Assembly: GCF_001499905.1 (NCBI RefSeq)
Contig: NZ_LQIS01000012.1
Location: 62,001-126,000, forward strand
Direction: 5' to 3'
Source of the DNA: Mycobacterium sp. GA-1285
Lineage (GTDB): Bacteria; Actinomycetota; Actinomycetes; Mycobacteriales; Mycobacteriaceae
Length of the DNA: 64,000 nucleotides
The first letter of the stretch is position 1, and every line of letters begins with the position of its first letter. Under the pieces are notes generated by a model, which saw only the letters and a list, made by a program, of their open reading frames with translations, made no database searches and was not told the DNA's origin. Shown here in pieces: positions 9,199-18,233 of this stretch. Made by a program: the position numbers and the translations under genes.

Positions 9199-9262
9199 GA
9201 CCTTGTGCCCTGCTGATTGCTGACTTAGGCCACATCGTATGCGGCCCTCGGACGCTAGGCCG
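9199..9262 (+). promoter_or_regulatory. Weak DosR-like sites upstream of the PEP synthase
   Basis: Two imperfect matches lie between otsB1 and the PEP synthase gene: GTGACCTTGTGCCC at 9199-9212 and GGACGCTAGGCC at 9250-9261 (GGAC-N4-GGCC, correct half-site spacing). They are weaker than the other boxes of the island. The proximal one is centred 36 bp before the ATG. Confidence 0.35.
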
Positions 9263-9291
9263 CCGAAACATGAGGAAGCGAGGATGTCCTC

Positions 9292-11616
9292 ATGAATCCT
9301 GACGGTTCCAAAGGTCTCGACAACTACGTCCGCGACATCGCGACGCTGCGCATCACCGACGCCGAAGAGGCCGGTGGCAAGGGCGCGAACATGGGTGAGC
9401 TGGTGGCGGCGCAGCTGCCCGTTCCACCAGGTTTCGTTCTGCTTCGCGACTGTTATCGCGACTCGATGCGCGCCGCCGGTGTCGACACCGAGCTGTCGGC
9501 GTTACACCGCGAGGCGGTGGCCAACGCCGCCGACACGACCCGCCTTTCCGAGATGTGCGAACGCATGCAGAGTCTCGTGAAAAAAGCCGGAGTATCGGAT
9601 GCCGTGCGCGAGCGGATCCTGACGTTCTATCACCGGCTCGGTAACGGGGCGTTGGTCGCCGTTCGGTCCTCAGCCACCGGCGAAGACGGCAAGGACGCCT
9701 CGTTCGCCGGCATGAACGCCACCATCACCAATGTCAGCGGCGACGATGCCCTCGTCGACGCGGTGCTGCGCTGCTGGATGTCGTTGTTCAGCCCGCGCGT
9801 CGTCACCTATCGGGCCAGCCGCAACTTCACCGCCGACCCGGCGATGGCGGTCGTCGTCCAACTGATGATCAACTCCGAGAAGGCCGGGGTGGCGTTCACC
9901 GCCGACCCCAGCAACGGCGCCGAGGACCGCGTCGTCATCGAGGGCGCCTTCGGCCTGGGCGAGGTGGTGGTGTCCGGCGAGGTCGAGCCCGACACCTACA
10001 TCATCTCGAAAGAGAACCTCGCCGTGCTCGATATCCGGTTGGGACACAAGGCATTCAAGATCGTGCGCGGTCCCGACGGTAACGACACCAACGTCGACCT
10101 CGACGACGCGCAGGCCGACGCCCGGGTGCTCGATGACCGCGAGCTGCACACGATCGCCGAGCTGGCGATTGCCACCGAACGCCACAACGGCTGCCCGCAG
10201 GACACCGAGTGGGCGATCGAGGGAGGCCGGACATATCTCGTACAGGCGCGGCCCATCACCACCTTGAAGCACACCGCGGCACCGTCGTCGGAGAAGCACG
10301 CCGTGCTCGCGCGCGGACTCGCCGCGGCGCCGGGCAGCGCGACCGGCAAGGTCCGGGTGCTCGACAACCCGGACGAGGGCAACCGACTTCTGGAGGGCGA
10401 GATACTCGTCGCGCAGATGACCAACCCGGACTGGCTGCCCACCATCCGGCGGGCCGCGGCCCTGGTCACCGACACCGGCGGCATGACGTGCCACGCCGCC
10501 ATCGTCGCCCGCGAGCTCGGGGTGCCGTGCATCGTCGGTGCGCGCAGTGCGACAAAGGATCTGCACGACGGGACCACTGTCACCGTCGACGGAACCCACG
10601 GACGGGTCCTTGCCGGTCGAGTCGCCACCACCCCCGCGGTGACCGTTACGGCTCAACCCCAACCGGTGACCGTAACGCCTGACGAAGTGACCGGCACCAA
10701 GATCTACGTCAACATCGCGATGCCCGACAACGCCGAGACCGTCGCCGCCCAGGGCGTCGACGGCGTCGGGTTGCTGCGGGCGGAGTTCATGCTCACCGAG
10801 GCGCTGGGAGGACGCCACCCGCGCGACCTCATCACCCGCGGCGAGCAGGACACCCTGGTCGAGAAAATGGTGGCGTCGGTGGGGCGGATCGCCGCCGCCT
10901 TCGCGCCGCGTCCGGTCGTGTACCGGGCAACCGACTTCCGCAGCAACGAGTTCCGCGGTCTGGTCGGCGGCGAATCGTACGAGCCGGTGGAACACAACCC
11001 GATGATCGGTTACCGCGGCTGCTACCGCTACGTCAAGGAACCCGACCTGTTCGCCCTCGAGCTACAGGCGCTTGCGCGGGTGCGCGAACAGTCGCCGAAC
11101 CTGCACCTGATGATCCCGTTCGTGCGCACCCGTTGGGAGCTCGAGGAGTGCCTCGTGCTGGTCGACTCCAGTCCCCTCGGCCGCCAGCGGGGATTTCACC
11201 GCTGGGTGATGGCGGAGGTGCCCTCCGTCGTGCATTGGCTACCCGAGTACATCGGGATGGGGATCGACGGAGTGTCCATCGGAAGCAACGACCTCACCCA
11301 ACTGATGCTGGGTGTCGACCGCGACTCCGACATCTGCGCAGAGCTGTTCGACGAATCCGATCCGGCCGTTCTGGACGCGATCGGTCAAATCGTCAGTACC
11401 GCACGCAGATTCGGCATCACCTCCTCGTTGTGTGGTCAGGCGCCCTCGACCAACCCGGCGTTCGCCGAGCACCTGGTGCGCATGGGCATCACGTCGGTGT
11501 CGGTCAACCCGGATGCCGCCTCGGCGGCGCGGCGCACCGTCGCAGCCGCCGAGCGGCGGCTGATACTGGAGTCGACGCTGGCCGGTCGCACCGGCGGACC
11601 GGAACGCACGGGCTGA
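9292..11616 (+). CDS. ppsA: Phosphoenolpyruvate synthase
   Basis: A 774-residue enzyme expected to convert pyruvate, ATP and water to PEP, AMP and phosphate, a gluconeogenic step. An N-terminal ATP-grasp domain (about 1-340) precedes the swivelling phosphohistidine domain with GGMTCHAAIVARELG near residue 400 and the C-terminal PEP/pyruvate-binding barrel (about 460-760), which contains the catalytic-cysteine block LCGQAPS. Length suits PpsA rather than the longer pyruvate phosphate dikinase. A DosR-regulated PEP synthase is known to me from M. smegmatis, which fits this setting. It converges on the stress-protein gene with 17 bp between them. Confidence 0.85.
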   Translation: MNPDGSKGLDNYVRDIATLRITDAEEAGGKGANMGELVAAQLPVPPGFVLLRDCYRDSMRAAGVDTELSALHREAVANAADTTRLSEMCERMQSLVKKAGVSDAVRERILTFYHRLGNGALVAVRSSATGEDGKDASFAGMNATITNVSGDDALVDAVLRCWMSLFSPRVVTYRASRNFTADPAMAVVVQLMINSEKAGVAFTADPSNGAEDRVVIEGAFGLGEVVVSGEVEPDTYIISKENLAVLDIRLGHKAFKIVRGPDGNDTNVDLDDAQADARVLDDRELHTIAELAIATERHNGCPQDTEWAIEGGRTYLVQARPITTLKHTAAPSSEKHAVLARGLAAAPGSATGKVRVLDNPDEGNRLLEGEILVAQMTNPDWLPTIRRAAALVTDTGGMTCHAAIVARELGVPCIVGARSATKDLHDGTTVTVDGTHGRVLAGRVATTPAVTVTAQPQPVTVTPDEVTGTKIYVNIAMPDNAETVAAQGVDGVGLLRAEFMLTEALGGRHPRDLITRGEQDTLVEKMVASVGRIAAAFAPRPVVYRATDFRSNEFRGLVGGESYEPVEHNPMIGYRGCYRYVKEPDLFALELQALARVREQSPNLHLMIPFVRTRWELEECLVLVDSSPLGRQRGFHRWVMAEVPSVVHWLPEYIGMGIDGVSIGSNDLTQLMLGVDRDSDICAELFDESDPAVLDAIGQIVSTARRFGITSSLCGQAPSTNPAFAEHLVRMGITSVSVNPDAASAARRTVAAAERRLILESTLAGRTGGPERTG

Positions 11617-11633
11617 GAGGACGGCGCGCCGAC

Positions 11634-12524
11634 TCAATTCCCCCGGGCGACGATGACCGGGACGCGAGCCGCCTCGGCGACCGCCGTGCTCACCGAGCCG
11701 AGCAGCATTCCCGCGAAGCCACCACGCCCGTGACTTCCGACGACGACCAGCTGCGCACGGTCCGACAGTTCCAGCAGCGTGCGTGCCGGACCCTCGACCT
11801 CCACCCGCTCGGTCACCTTCACGTCCGGGTACCGCTCCCGCCAACCTGCGAGGCGCTCGGACAGCGTCCTGCGAGCAGTCGCCAGCACGTCGGTCCAGTC
11901 CATGCTGGAGGCCGGCATGTCGGCGTCGCTGAAGACATGGAGGGCAACGAGATCGGCTCCCCGCCGGGAAGCTTCGTCGAACGCTATCGCGGTTGCCGAT
12001 TCAGACGATCGTGAGCCGTCGATTCCGACCAGCACGGGAAGCCGTCTGGACGGCGCGTCCTCATCGTGAATGACCGCGACCGGGCACTGTGCATGATGGA
12101 TCAGCCCGGAGCTGACGGAGCCCAACAGCGCGCGACGCAGTCCGGTCCGGCCCCGACAACCCACAACCACGAGCTCCGCCTCCCTCGAGGCGTCGAGGAG
12201 CGTCGGCACGGGCCAGCCGAAGAACATCTCACCGGTTACGGTCAACCGCTTCGCGTCCTCAGCGCTGTCCCTCGCCAGCTCGACAGCGTCTGCGAGAATG
12301 GTCCGCGCCTCGTCTTCCTGTTGCTCGAGGACTTGCTCCGGGATATGACCGGCAGGCCACGCGACCATGGCCGCCGCCACCGTCGATACGGAGTTGGCAT
12401 GGACGACGGTGAGCGGAAGCTTACGCATGCTCGCGTCGCGGGCGGCCCATTTGATCGCTGCCTCCGCCGGGGCGGAGCCGTCGGTGCCGACCACGACACC
12501 GCGGCGCTTTTTCTCGTCGGCCAT
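11634..12524 (-). CDS. Tandem universal stress protein
   Basis: A 296-residue protein with two USP domains, about 8-150 and 158-296. Each starts with a beta-strand and acidic residue (VVGTDGS; VLVGIDGS) and ends with the ATP-binding G-x2-G-x9-GS type loop (VGCRGRTG...LGSVS and VGSHGRGG...LGSVS). Such proteins bind ATP and are strongly induced under hypoxia; this one corresponds to the Rv2005c/Rv2623 class. Start is the ATG at 12524. The strong DosR boxes at 12635-12673 lie 111 bp upstream and may serve this gene as well as the divergent one. Confidence 0.88.
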   Translation of the reverse strand: MADEKKRRGVVVGTDGSAPAEAAIKWAARDASMRKLPLTVVHANSVSTVAAAMVAWPAGHIPEQVLEQQEDEARTILADAVELARDSAEDAKRLTVTGEMFFGWPVPTLLDASREAELVVVGCRGRTGLRRALLGSVSSGLIHHAQCPVAVIHDEDAPSRRLPVLVGIDGSRSSESATAIAFDEASRRGADLVALHVFSDADMPASSMDWTDVLATARRTLSERLAGWRERYPDVKVTERVEVEGPARTLLELSDRAQLVVVGSHGRGGFAGMLLGSVSTAVAEAARVPVIVARGN

Positions 12525-12634
12525 CCGAAAACCCCTCTCGCAGTCCCGGTTCGCCGGGCACGCATGGTGGCCTTCCCCGGCTATCCGAGTCGACCGTCAC
12601 GACCGATGGTCGCTCTGCCGCGCCGCGGCAACCA

Positions 12635-12673
12635 GGGGCCGGAAGGCCCCGCGAAGGGGACCATTGGCCCTGG
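12635..12673 (+). promoter_or_regulatory. Tandem DosR boxes upstream of the Acg-type gene
   Basis: GGGGCCGGAAGGCCCC (12635-12650) is a palindrome around GGAA. AAGGGGACCATTGGCCCTGG (12654-12673) matches the DosR GGGACCNNNGGCCCT form almost perfectly. The centres are 21 bp apart, two helical turns, as in known DosR promoters with paired sites. The proximal centre is 42.5 bp before the ATG at 12706. Confidence 0.8.
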
Positions 12674-12705
12674 TATCACCGGCGCCCCCAGTCCACGATC
12701 GAGTC

Positions 12706-13767
12706 ATGCATGACACCCTCGTCGACACCGACGTCATCACCAATGCCGTACGTGTGGCGTGCCGGGCGCCGTCATTGCACAACAGCCAGCCGTGGCACTG
12801 GACGATTGACGGTTCCTCGGTCGAGTTGTTCCTCGACAGGAACCGGGTCTTGTACTCGACCGATCGTTACGGACGCGAAGCACTGTTGAGTTGTGGTGCG
12901 GTACTCGACCACTTCGGGGTGGCGATGGCCGCAGCCGGATGGAGCGCCCACATCGACCGCTATCCGGATCCGAACGACACGGTGCACCTGGCGTCCGTCG
13001 ATTTCTCCCCGATGACCGTCGTCACCGAATGGCACCGTCGTCGCGCTGACGCGATGTTGATTCGGCGCACAGATCGACTGCCCTTCGCAGAACCTCTGGA
13101 CTGGGACACCATCGAGGCGCAGTTACGGCGAACCGTCACCTCCGAGCGCGTCCGCCTGGACGTGATCGCCGACGAACTGCGTGCCGAACTGGCCCAAGCC
13201 TCGCGGCTCACCGAGTCGCTGCGCTTCGACAACCCGTATTACCACGAGGAAATGCATTGGTGGACAGCTCCGTTCTCCGTGAGCGAAGGTATCCCCCCGG
13301 ACGCTCTACCGACAGCGGCCGAGAGCGATCGCGTCGATGTGGGACGCAGTTTCCCCGTCTCCCACGACGAGCGGGACAGACGCCGGGCCTACGGTCAGGA
13401 CAAGTCGAAAATCGTTGTGCTGTCGACCTATGACGACGACCGCGAGAGCGTACTTCGATGCGGAGAGATGCTGTCGGCGGTTCTGCTGGATGCCACCACT
13501 GCCGGACTGGCCACCTGCCCGCTGACACATATCACTGAGCTGAGAGCCAGCCGCGACATCGTGGCGTCGCTGATCGGTCAGCAGACAACGCCACAAGTAC
13601 TGATCCGCATCGGGTCCTCGCCCACGTTGGAAGACCGACCGCCGGCGACGCCGCGGCGGCCGATCGCAGAGGTGCTGGAGATCAAACGGCGGCATCAGCC
13701 TCCGCCGAACGCGGCCCCGGCGGCGGATGACGGTGACGACGGCGATCCGCAGCCAGTCGAGCGATAA
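12706..13767 (+). CDS. Acg-family nitroreductase-like protein (first copy)
   Basis: A 353-residue protein of the Acg group, a diverged tandem-lobe nitroreductase family found in DosR regulons (Rv2032, Rv3127 and Rv3131 in M. tuberculosis). The family signature [13 protein letters not shown] is at about 18-30, and the C-terminal lobe contains ATCPLTHI and the final TPRRP segment. Acg proteins have been described as FMN-binding proteins lacking normal nitroreductase turnover, so a flavin-sequestering role is possible; that is family knowledge, not visible here. ATG 12706 is 42.5 bp from the DosR box. devR follows 88 bp downstream on the same strand. Confidence 0.85.
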   Translation: MHDTLVDTDVITNAVRVACRAPSLHNSQPWHWTIDGSSVELFLDRNRVLYSTDRYGREALLSCGAVLDHFGVAMAAAGWSAHIDRYPDPNDTVHLASVDFSPMTVVTEWHRRRADAMLIRRTDRLPFAEPLDWDTIEAQLRRTVTSERVRLDVIADELRAELAQASRLTESLRFDNPYYHEEMHWWTAPFSVSEGIPPDALPTAAESDRVDVGRSFPVSHDERDRRRAYGQDKSKIVVLSTYDDDRESVLRCGEMLSAVLLDATTAGLATCPLTHITELRASRDIVASLIGQQTTPQVLIRIGSSPTLEDRPPATPRRPIAEVLEIKRRHQPPPNAAPAADDGDDGDPQPVER

Positions 13768-13855
13768 CGGGGTGGTCGCCGCACTGTTCGGTCTTGATCT
13801 GCCAACCGCAGACCGTATTGTGAGACACCGTGGCTCAAACTCAGGTGAGACGTCG

Positions 13856-14506
13856 ATGGTGAAGGTCTTCCTTGTCGATGACCATGAAGTAGTTCGGCGC
13901 GGTCTCATCGACCTCCTCAGCGCCGACCCGGAGCTGGAGGTGATCGGCGAGGCAGGGTCTGTGTCGCAGGCGATGGCGCGGATTCCCGCACTCCAACCCG
14001 ATGTCGCTGTCCTCGATGTTCGACTCCCCGACGGAAACGGCATCGAGCTATGCCGAGACCTTCTCTCCCGTATGCCAGATCTGCGCTGCTTGATGTTGAC
14101 GTCATTCACCTCCGATGAGGCGATGCTGGACGCGATACTCGCAGGCGCCAGCGGCTATGTCGTCAAGGACATCAAGGGCATGGAACTGGCACAGGCAGTG
14201 AAAGATGTGGGCGCCGGCCGTTCACTCCTGGACAACCGTGCCGCCGCCGCTTTGATGGCCAAACTGCGGGGGGCCGCTGAGCATTCCGACCCGTTGGCCA
14301 AGCTCAGCGACCAGGAACGGGTGTTGCTCGACTTACTGGGTGAGGGCCTGACGAACAAGCAGATCGCGGCCAGAATGTTTCTCGCCGAGAAGACGGTCAA
14401 GAACTATGTCTCACGGTTGTTGGCGAAGCTCGGTATGGAGCGACGCACGCAGGCAGCGGTCTACATTTCCAAGCTGGAGCGGTCTCACTCCGACCGCGAT
14501 CTCTGA
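13856..14506 (+). CDS. devR: DevR/DosR hypoxia response regulator
   Basis: A 216-residue NarL/LuxR-type response regulator nearly superimposable on remembered M. tuberculosis DosR. The receiver domain (1-125) has the acidic pair D8/D9, phosphoacceptor D54 in [16 protein letters not shown] and the switch lysine in GYVVKDIKG. The DNA-binding domain (about 145-210) contains the recognition segment [20 protein letters not shown] 13856 follows a GGTGAG site; the frame is open further upstream but not similar to the family. No DevS/DosT sensor kinase is present in this window, so it looks like an orphan or second DevR. It should activate the boxes described around it. I see no clear DosR box in its own 88-bp upstream gap. 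Confidence 0.93.
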   Translation: MVKVFLVDDHEVVRRGLIDLLSADPELEVIGEAGSVSQAMARIPALQPDVAVLDVRLPDGNGIELCRDLLSRMPDLRCLMLTSFTSDEAMLDAILAGASGYVVKDIKGMELAQAVKDVGAGRSLLDNRAAAALMAKLRGAAEHSDPLAKLSDQERVLLDLLGEGLTNKQIAARMFLAEKTVKNYVSRLLAKLGMERRTQAAVYISKLERSHSDRDL

Positions 14507-14637
14507 AGTCCGCTCACGACGGTCGCACCACAATCATTGGCATGCAGGCTGATTCAGCGGCCGAAGAATGGTGGCCGTTCATGCTTCTTCACCCGAACGA
14601 TGGACTTCCTTCGACGATGCAACCGAGTCACCGCCTG

Positions 14638-15624
14638 TCACAACAGTGGTGACCCGTCGAGCCGCGCGGCGACGTCGGACAGCGGTCGTCGTGGAGTGGG
14701 CGGCAGCGGGTCGGCGTCCAGGAGCCCCCAACCGATCCGGAACAGCATCTGCGGGTGCAAGCCGCCATCGAAGACCTCCGTCCGAACAGCAGCGCGGGTC
14801 TCGCTGACCTCCAAGGGCTCTGTGATCGGGCAACTCGACATCCCGAGCGCGGTGGCAGTGAGGAGAACCAGGCTGGCCGCCTCGCCCGCACGAAGGCGTG
14901 AGAGCTCGCTGTCGTCGTCGGTGCCGAGAGCCAGGACCACCGCATTGTCGGTTTCCGCTTCGGACCCCGCGGGTTGAGACAGGCCCCCGCCCGCGAATGC
15001 GCGCGCCGAAATGCTGCCGTCACTCTTGGGCGCGCTACGCGCGGGCACCCCGGCGGTTGCCGCGTGCCTGCCGCTCCACGTCGCCAGCTCGGCGGCATAG
15101 CCGTGGTCGGCCGCATGGCGTCGCGCCGCCTCGCTCACGATCTTCCGCAACGCCGGAAGATCGTCGACCCGACGCAGTGTCACCCCGGTCGCAGCAGCTC
15201 TGCTCGTCATCAGATCGAGATCTGCTTGCGCAACCCTCGATGAGCCATACCGCCTGCGGTCGGTTCGACGTCGCGGAATGGCTGCGGCAAGCGCGATTTC
15301 GGCGTCTGTCGGTTTGTGCCGGTGAAGATCCAGTGCCGCGAGGTGATCCGAATCGTCGGGATTGGGAAATCTGTGGATCTCGGCTCGCCAGCCGAGAGCG
15401 GCAAAACCGATCTCGCAGTGGTTCAGTGAGGCGCCGCAACTGAGCATGAAGTCCCGGGCGTCCGGATCGGTGTTCGGCAGGTGTAGCCGACGGGCGGCGT
15501 AGAGGTGGACGCTCCGCTCGCCCGCGCGCCACCGCCATGGTTGGGTGTTGTGCACCGACGGCGCCTTCACCGCCAGCATCAGTGCGGAGCGGATCGTCTC
15601 GGAGTTCGGATGATGTGCGTTCAT
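14638..15624 (-). CDS. Acg-family nitroreductase-like protein (second copy)
   Basis: A 328-residue Acg-type protein. KAPSVHNTQPWRW lies near residue 20, with a two-lobe length and the conserved LRAGEAASLVLLTATALGMSSCP block near residue 240. It is very similar to its upstream neighbour on the same strand (shared ATWSGRHAAT/AVWSGRHAAT region and PVARSAP-type loop), so the pair is probably a tandem duplication. The gap to that neighbour is 54 bp and I see no full DosR box in it, so both are likely read from the promoter at 16739. The gene converges on devR with 131 bp between them. Confidence 0.82.
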   Translation of the reverse strand: MNAHHPNSETIRSALMLAVKAPSVHNTQPWRWRAGERSVHLYAARRLHLPNTDPDARDFMLSCGASLNHCEIGFAALGWRAEIHRFPNPDDSDHLAALDLHRHKPTDAEIALAAAIPRRRTDRRRYGSSRVAQADLDLMTSRAAATGVTLRRVDDLPALRKIVSEAARRHAADHGYAAELATWSGRHAATAGVPARSAPKSDGSISARAFAGGGLSQPAGSEAETDNAVVLALGTDDDSELSRLRAGEAASLVLLTATALGMSSCPITEPLEVSETRAAVRTEVFDGGLHPQMLFRIGWGLLDADPLPPTPRRPLSDVAARLDGSPLL

Positions 15625-15678
15625 CCTATGAAGTCCCCGGTGACGCGCCGCTGCGGTGATCGACGGCCGACATGCCCA

Positions 15679-16704
15679 TCACAAACTCGCTGCCACACCG
15701 TCGAGGGCGCCGACGACGTCTTCGAGAGGGCGTCGCGGCGTCGACGGCAGCGGATCCGCAGCGACAGGCGCCCAACCGACGCGGAACATCATCTGCGGGT
15801 GGTCCCGGCCGTCGAACACCTCGTCCATGAGCGCTTGGCGAGTGTCATCGATCTCGAGCGGCTCGGAGACCGGACAGCTCGCCAACCCCAAGGAGGTGGC
15901 GGTCAACAGCAGCAGGCTCGACGCCTCCCCGGCCCGCAGTCGGGCGAGGTCGTCATCGCCGGCAGTACCCAGCGCCAACAGGGTGGCGTGGTCGTCGCGA
16001 GCCGTTGCACCCTTCGGCTGGGCCAGCGTCCCGCCTGCGAACAGTCGACCGGGGATGGGCGCCGTCGGGTCGGATGGGGGGATGCTGCGCGCCGGCACGC
16101 CGGACGTCGCGGCATGCCTTCCACTCCAGACGGCGAGTTCGGCCAGGTATGCCTCATCATGGGCATGGCGCCAAACAGCCTCGGCCACAATCGCTTTGAT
16201 ATCGATGGACACCTCGACTCGTCGCATGACGATCCCCATTCTGGCGATCCGCACTCCGATCGTCGCGATGTCGGCCAGTGATACCGGCCAGGCGCTGTAG
16301 TGGCGGCGGTCGGTCCGGCGTTGCGGGATGGCGGCCGCGAGGGCGACGTCGGCGGCGCTGGGCTCCGAGGCGCTCAGTTCGAGCGATGCCAAGTGGTTGC
16401 GGTCGACCGGGTTGGGAAAGCGATGAACCTTCGCTCGCCACCCCACGGCGGCCAGCGCAACGGTGGCGTGATGCAGCGCCATTCCGCAGCTGACCATCAG
16501 GTCACGCTCGTCGGCATCCGTCTTCGGCAGGTGGCGCGATCGGTCAGCATAGAGATGCAGGCTTTCCTGTCCGATCTTCCAATGCCAAGGCTGCGAGTTG
16601 TGCACCGAAGGGGCACGGGTCGCCAACGACAACACCGTCCGGAGCGTCTCGTCATCGGGGAATTGGGCCGGCAGTACTTCGGGTACCTCAGAGAAAACGG
16701 TCAT
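15679..16704 (-). CDS. Acg-family nitroreductase-like protein (third copy)
   Basis: A 341-residue Acg-family protein with [14 protein letters not shown] at about 30-43 and the LRAGEASSLLLLTATSLGLASCP block near 260. It is a close paralog of the gene downstream and a more distant one of the gene at 12706. The ATG at 16704 is chosen, not upstream in-frame codons, because a strong DosR box is centred 44 bp before it and the frame upstream runs through that box. It heads a two-gene transcript. Confidence 0.85.
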   Translation of the reverse strand: MTVFSEVPEVLPAQFPDDETLRTVLSLATRAPSVHNSQPWHWKIGQESLHLYADRSRHLPKTDADERDLMVSCGMALHHATVALAAVGWRAKVHRFPNPVDRNHLASLELSASEPSAADVALAAAIPQRRTDRRHYSAWPVSLADIATIGVRIARMGIVMRRVEVSIDIKAIVAEAVWRHAHDEAYLAELAVWSGRHAATSGVPARSIPPSDPTAPIPGRLFAGGTLAQPKGATARDDHATLLALGTAGDDDLARLRAGEASSLLLLTATSLGLASCPVSEPLEIDDTRQALMDEVFDGRDHPQMMFRVGWAPVAADPLPSTPRRPLEDVVGALDGVAASL

Positions 16705-16738
16705 GTAACGAAGGATGCGCCGTCCGACGCGATCGAAA

Positions 16739-16757
16739 CAGGGCAAGAAGTCCCCTT
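16739..16757 (-). promoter_or_regulatory. DosR-type box upstream of the Acg pair
   Basis: The minus strand reads AAGGGGACTTCTTGCCCTG, matching GGGACTTNNGGCCCT at all but one defined position. The centre (16748) is 44 bp before the ATG at 16704. Confidence 0.75.
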
Positions 16758-16801
16758 CTCGAGGTACTCCTGGCCCGTCGACGTGTCGGGTGGTCGACTG
16801 C

Positions 16802-17743
16802 TCAGCCGGCGATCGACAGCGCGATGCCGTCGAGGATGTCATGCTCGCTGACGGTCAACTCCTCGATACCTGCCCGCCGGCCCAAGGCGTCGGCCAGTTC
16901 CTCGACGATGATCGCCCCGCCGCCGATGACGTCGACGCGCCCCTCGTGCATCGGTCCGAGCTTCGCGCGTTCGGCCCGCGGCATCGCGATCAACCCCTCG
17001 CACACGCTCAGCAGTTCGTCGAACGGAACACGGGACAGGTGAATCGCATCCGAGTCGTAGACGGGCATCTTCTGCACCAGCGCCGAGAGCGTCGTCATGG
17101 TGCCCGCCACGCCCACCCAGGTGCGGGCCTGCTCGACGGGCACGGCCCGGAACGCCTCATCGAGCCCTTCGCGCACCACGGCACGCGCCGCGGCGATCTC
17201 CTCAGCGGTCGGCGGATCCGAGTGCAGGCAGCGTTCGGTGAGTCGGACGCATCCGATGTCCGCCGAATAGCCGGCGGTCACCTGGTCGGTACCGAGCACC
17301 ACTTCGGTGGACCCGCCGCCCAGGTCGACGACGACGAAAGGTGCTGCAGCGCAGTCCAGTTCGCCGACCGCACCGTTGAACGACAGCTCCGCCTCCTCGG
17401 CGCCGGTGATCACCTCGGCGATCGCACCGGGCACGACGGCACCCAGCACCTCGGCCGTCATCGCGAAGAAGACGTCTCGGTTGGCGGCGTCCCTGGTCGC
17501 CGAGGTCGCCACCATCCGGACGCCGTCGACACCGTGGTGACGCATCAGCTCCGCGTAGTCCGTCAACGCCGACTTGGTGCGCGCCAGCGCCTCCGGCGTG
17601 AATCGCCCTGTGGCGTCGACGCCTTGGCCCAACCGGACGATGCGCATCTCGCGGTGCACATCGGCCAGCTTGCCCCCGACCCGGTCGGCGATCAGCAGAC
17701 GGATCGAGTTGGTACCACAGTCGACGGCGCCGACCCTACCCAT
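16802..17743 (-). CDS. ppx2: Exopolyphosphatase/guanosine pentaphosphatase family protein (Ppx2)
   Basis: A 313-residue member of the Ppx/GppA family (actin-like ATPase fold) with the first phosphate loop AVDCGTNSIRLLIAD at 5-19 and the second VVDLGGGSTEVV near 140. It is the short actinobacterial type and sits last in the ftsB-DUF501-ppx operon, as in M. tuberculosis Rv1024-Rv1026. Short Ppx proteins may hydrolyse short-chain polyphosphate or pppGpp; which one applies is not readable. The ATG at 17743 overlaps the DUF501 stop by 8 nt (ATGGGTAG). Confidence 0.88.
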   Translation of the reverse strand: MGRVGAVDCGTNSIRLLIADRVGGKLADVHREMRIVRLGQGVDATGRFTPEALARTKSALTDYAELMRHHGVDGVRMVATSATRDAANRDVFFAMTAEVLGAVVPGAIAEVITGAEEAELSFNGAVGELDCAAAPFVVVDLGGGSTEVVLGTDQVTAGYSADIGCVRLTERCLHSDPPTAEEIAAARAVVREGLDEAFRAVPVEQARTWVGVAGTMTTLSALVQKMPVYDSDAIHLSRVPFDELLSVCEGLIAMPRAERAKLGPMHEGRVDVIGGGAIIVEELADALGRRAGIEELTVSEHDILDGIALSIAG

Positions 17744-18233
17744 GCGTCCACCTCTGCGGATCGAGAATGCCGTCCATCGCGGGATCGCCGGCCAGCGCCG
17801 CCAGCGCTTCGTCACCGAGCGGATTGGTGCCCGGTCCCTTCGCCAGCGAGTGGGCGATCAGCACATGCAGGCATTTGACCCGCTCCGGCATGCCGCCACC
17901 GGAGAACGTCGTCCCGAGAGGCTCGATCGCGTCGCGCTCGGCGAGATACGACTCGTGCGCCTTCCGGTACGCCCGCGCCAGGTCCGCGTCGTTCTGCAGC
18001 CGCTCCGTCATCTCTCGCATCATGCCCGAGGACTCGAGCCTGCTCGCGGCGGCGGTCAACACCGGGTGCGTGAGGTAGTACAACGTCGGAAACGGTGTCC
18101 CGTCAGGAAGTTTCGGCGTTGTCTTGACCACCCCGGGGTCACCGTTGGGGCATCGGTAGGCGATCTCCAGGACCCCGCGCGGCCTGCGGCCGAGTTGCCG
18201 CTCGACGGCGTCGAGGTCTTCGGGGTCAACCAC
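17736..18233 (-). CDS. DUF501 domain protein
   Basis: A 165-residue protein of unknown function conserved in actinobacteria (DUF501; Rv1025 counterpart). Conserved cysteines occur in AYRCPNGDP near residue 27 and RVKCLH near residue 120, with the TLYYLTHP segment between. GTG at 18233 is preferred over the open frame further upstream. It overlaps the upstream ftsB-like stop by 8 nt (GTGGTTGA), exactly the overlap this gene has with ppx2 downstream. The tight coupling suggests co-production with the divisome-type protein upstream. Confidence 0.8.
   Translation of the reverse strand: MVDPEDLDAVERQLGRRPRGVLEIAYRCPNGDPGVVKTTPKLPDGTPFPTLYYLTHPVLTAAASRLESSGMMREMTERLQNDADLARAYRKAHESYLAERDAIEPLGTTFSGGGMPERVKCLHVLIAHSLAKGPGTNPLGDEALAALAGDPAMDGILDPQRWTHG

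Noticed and set aside
7926..9200. 424-codon open frame antisense to otsB1
   Set aside because: Composition is that of a GC-rich shadow frame, and the opposite strand encodes recognisable HAD and trehalose-phosphatase motifs.
13768..13855. DosR box for devR autoregulation
   Set aside because: No sequence in the 88-bp gap matches GGGACTTNNGTCCC-type sites well enough to report.
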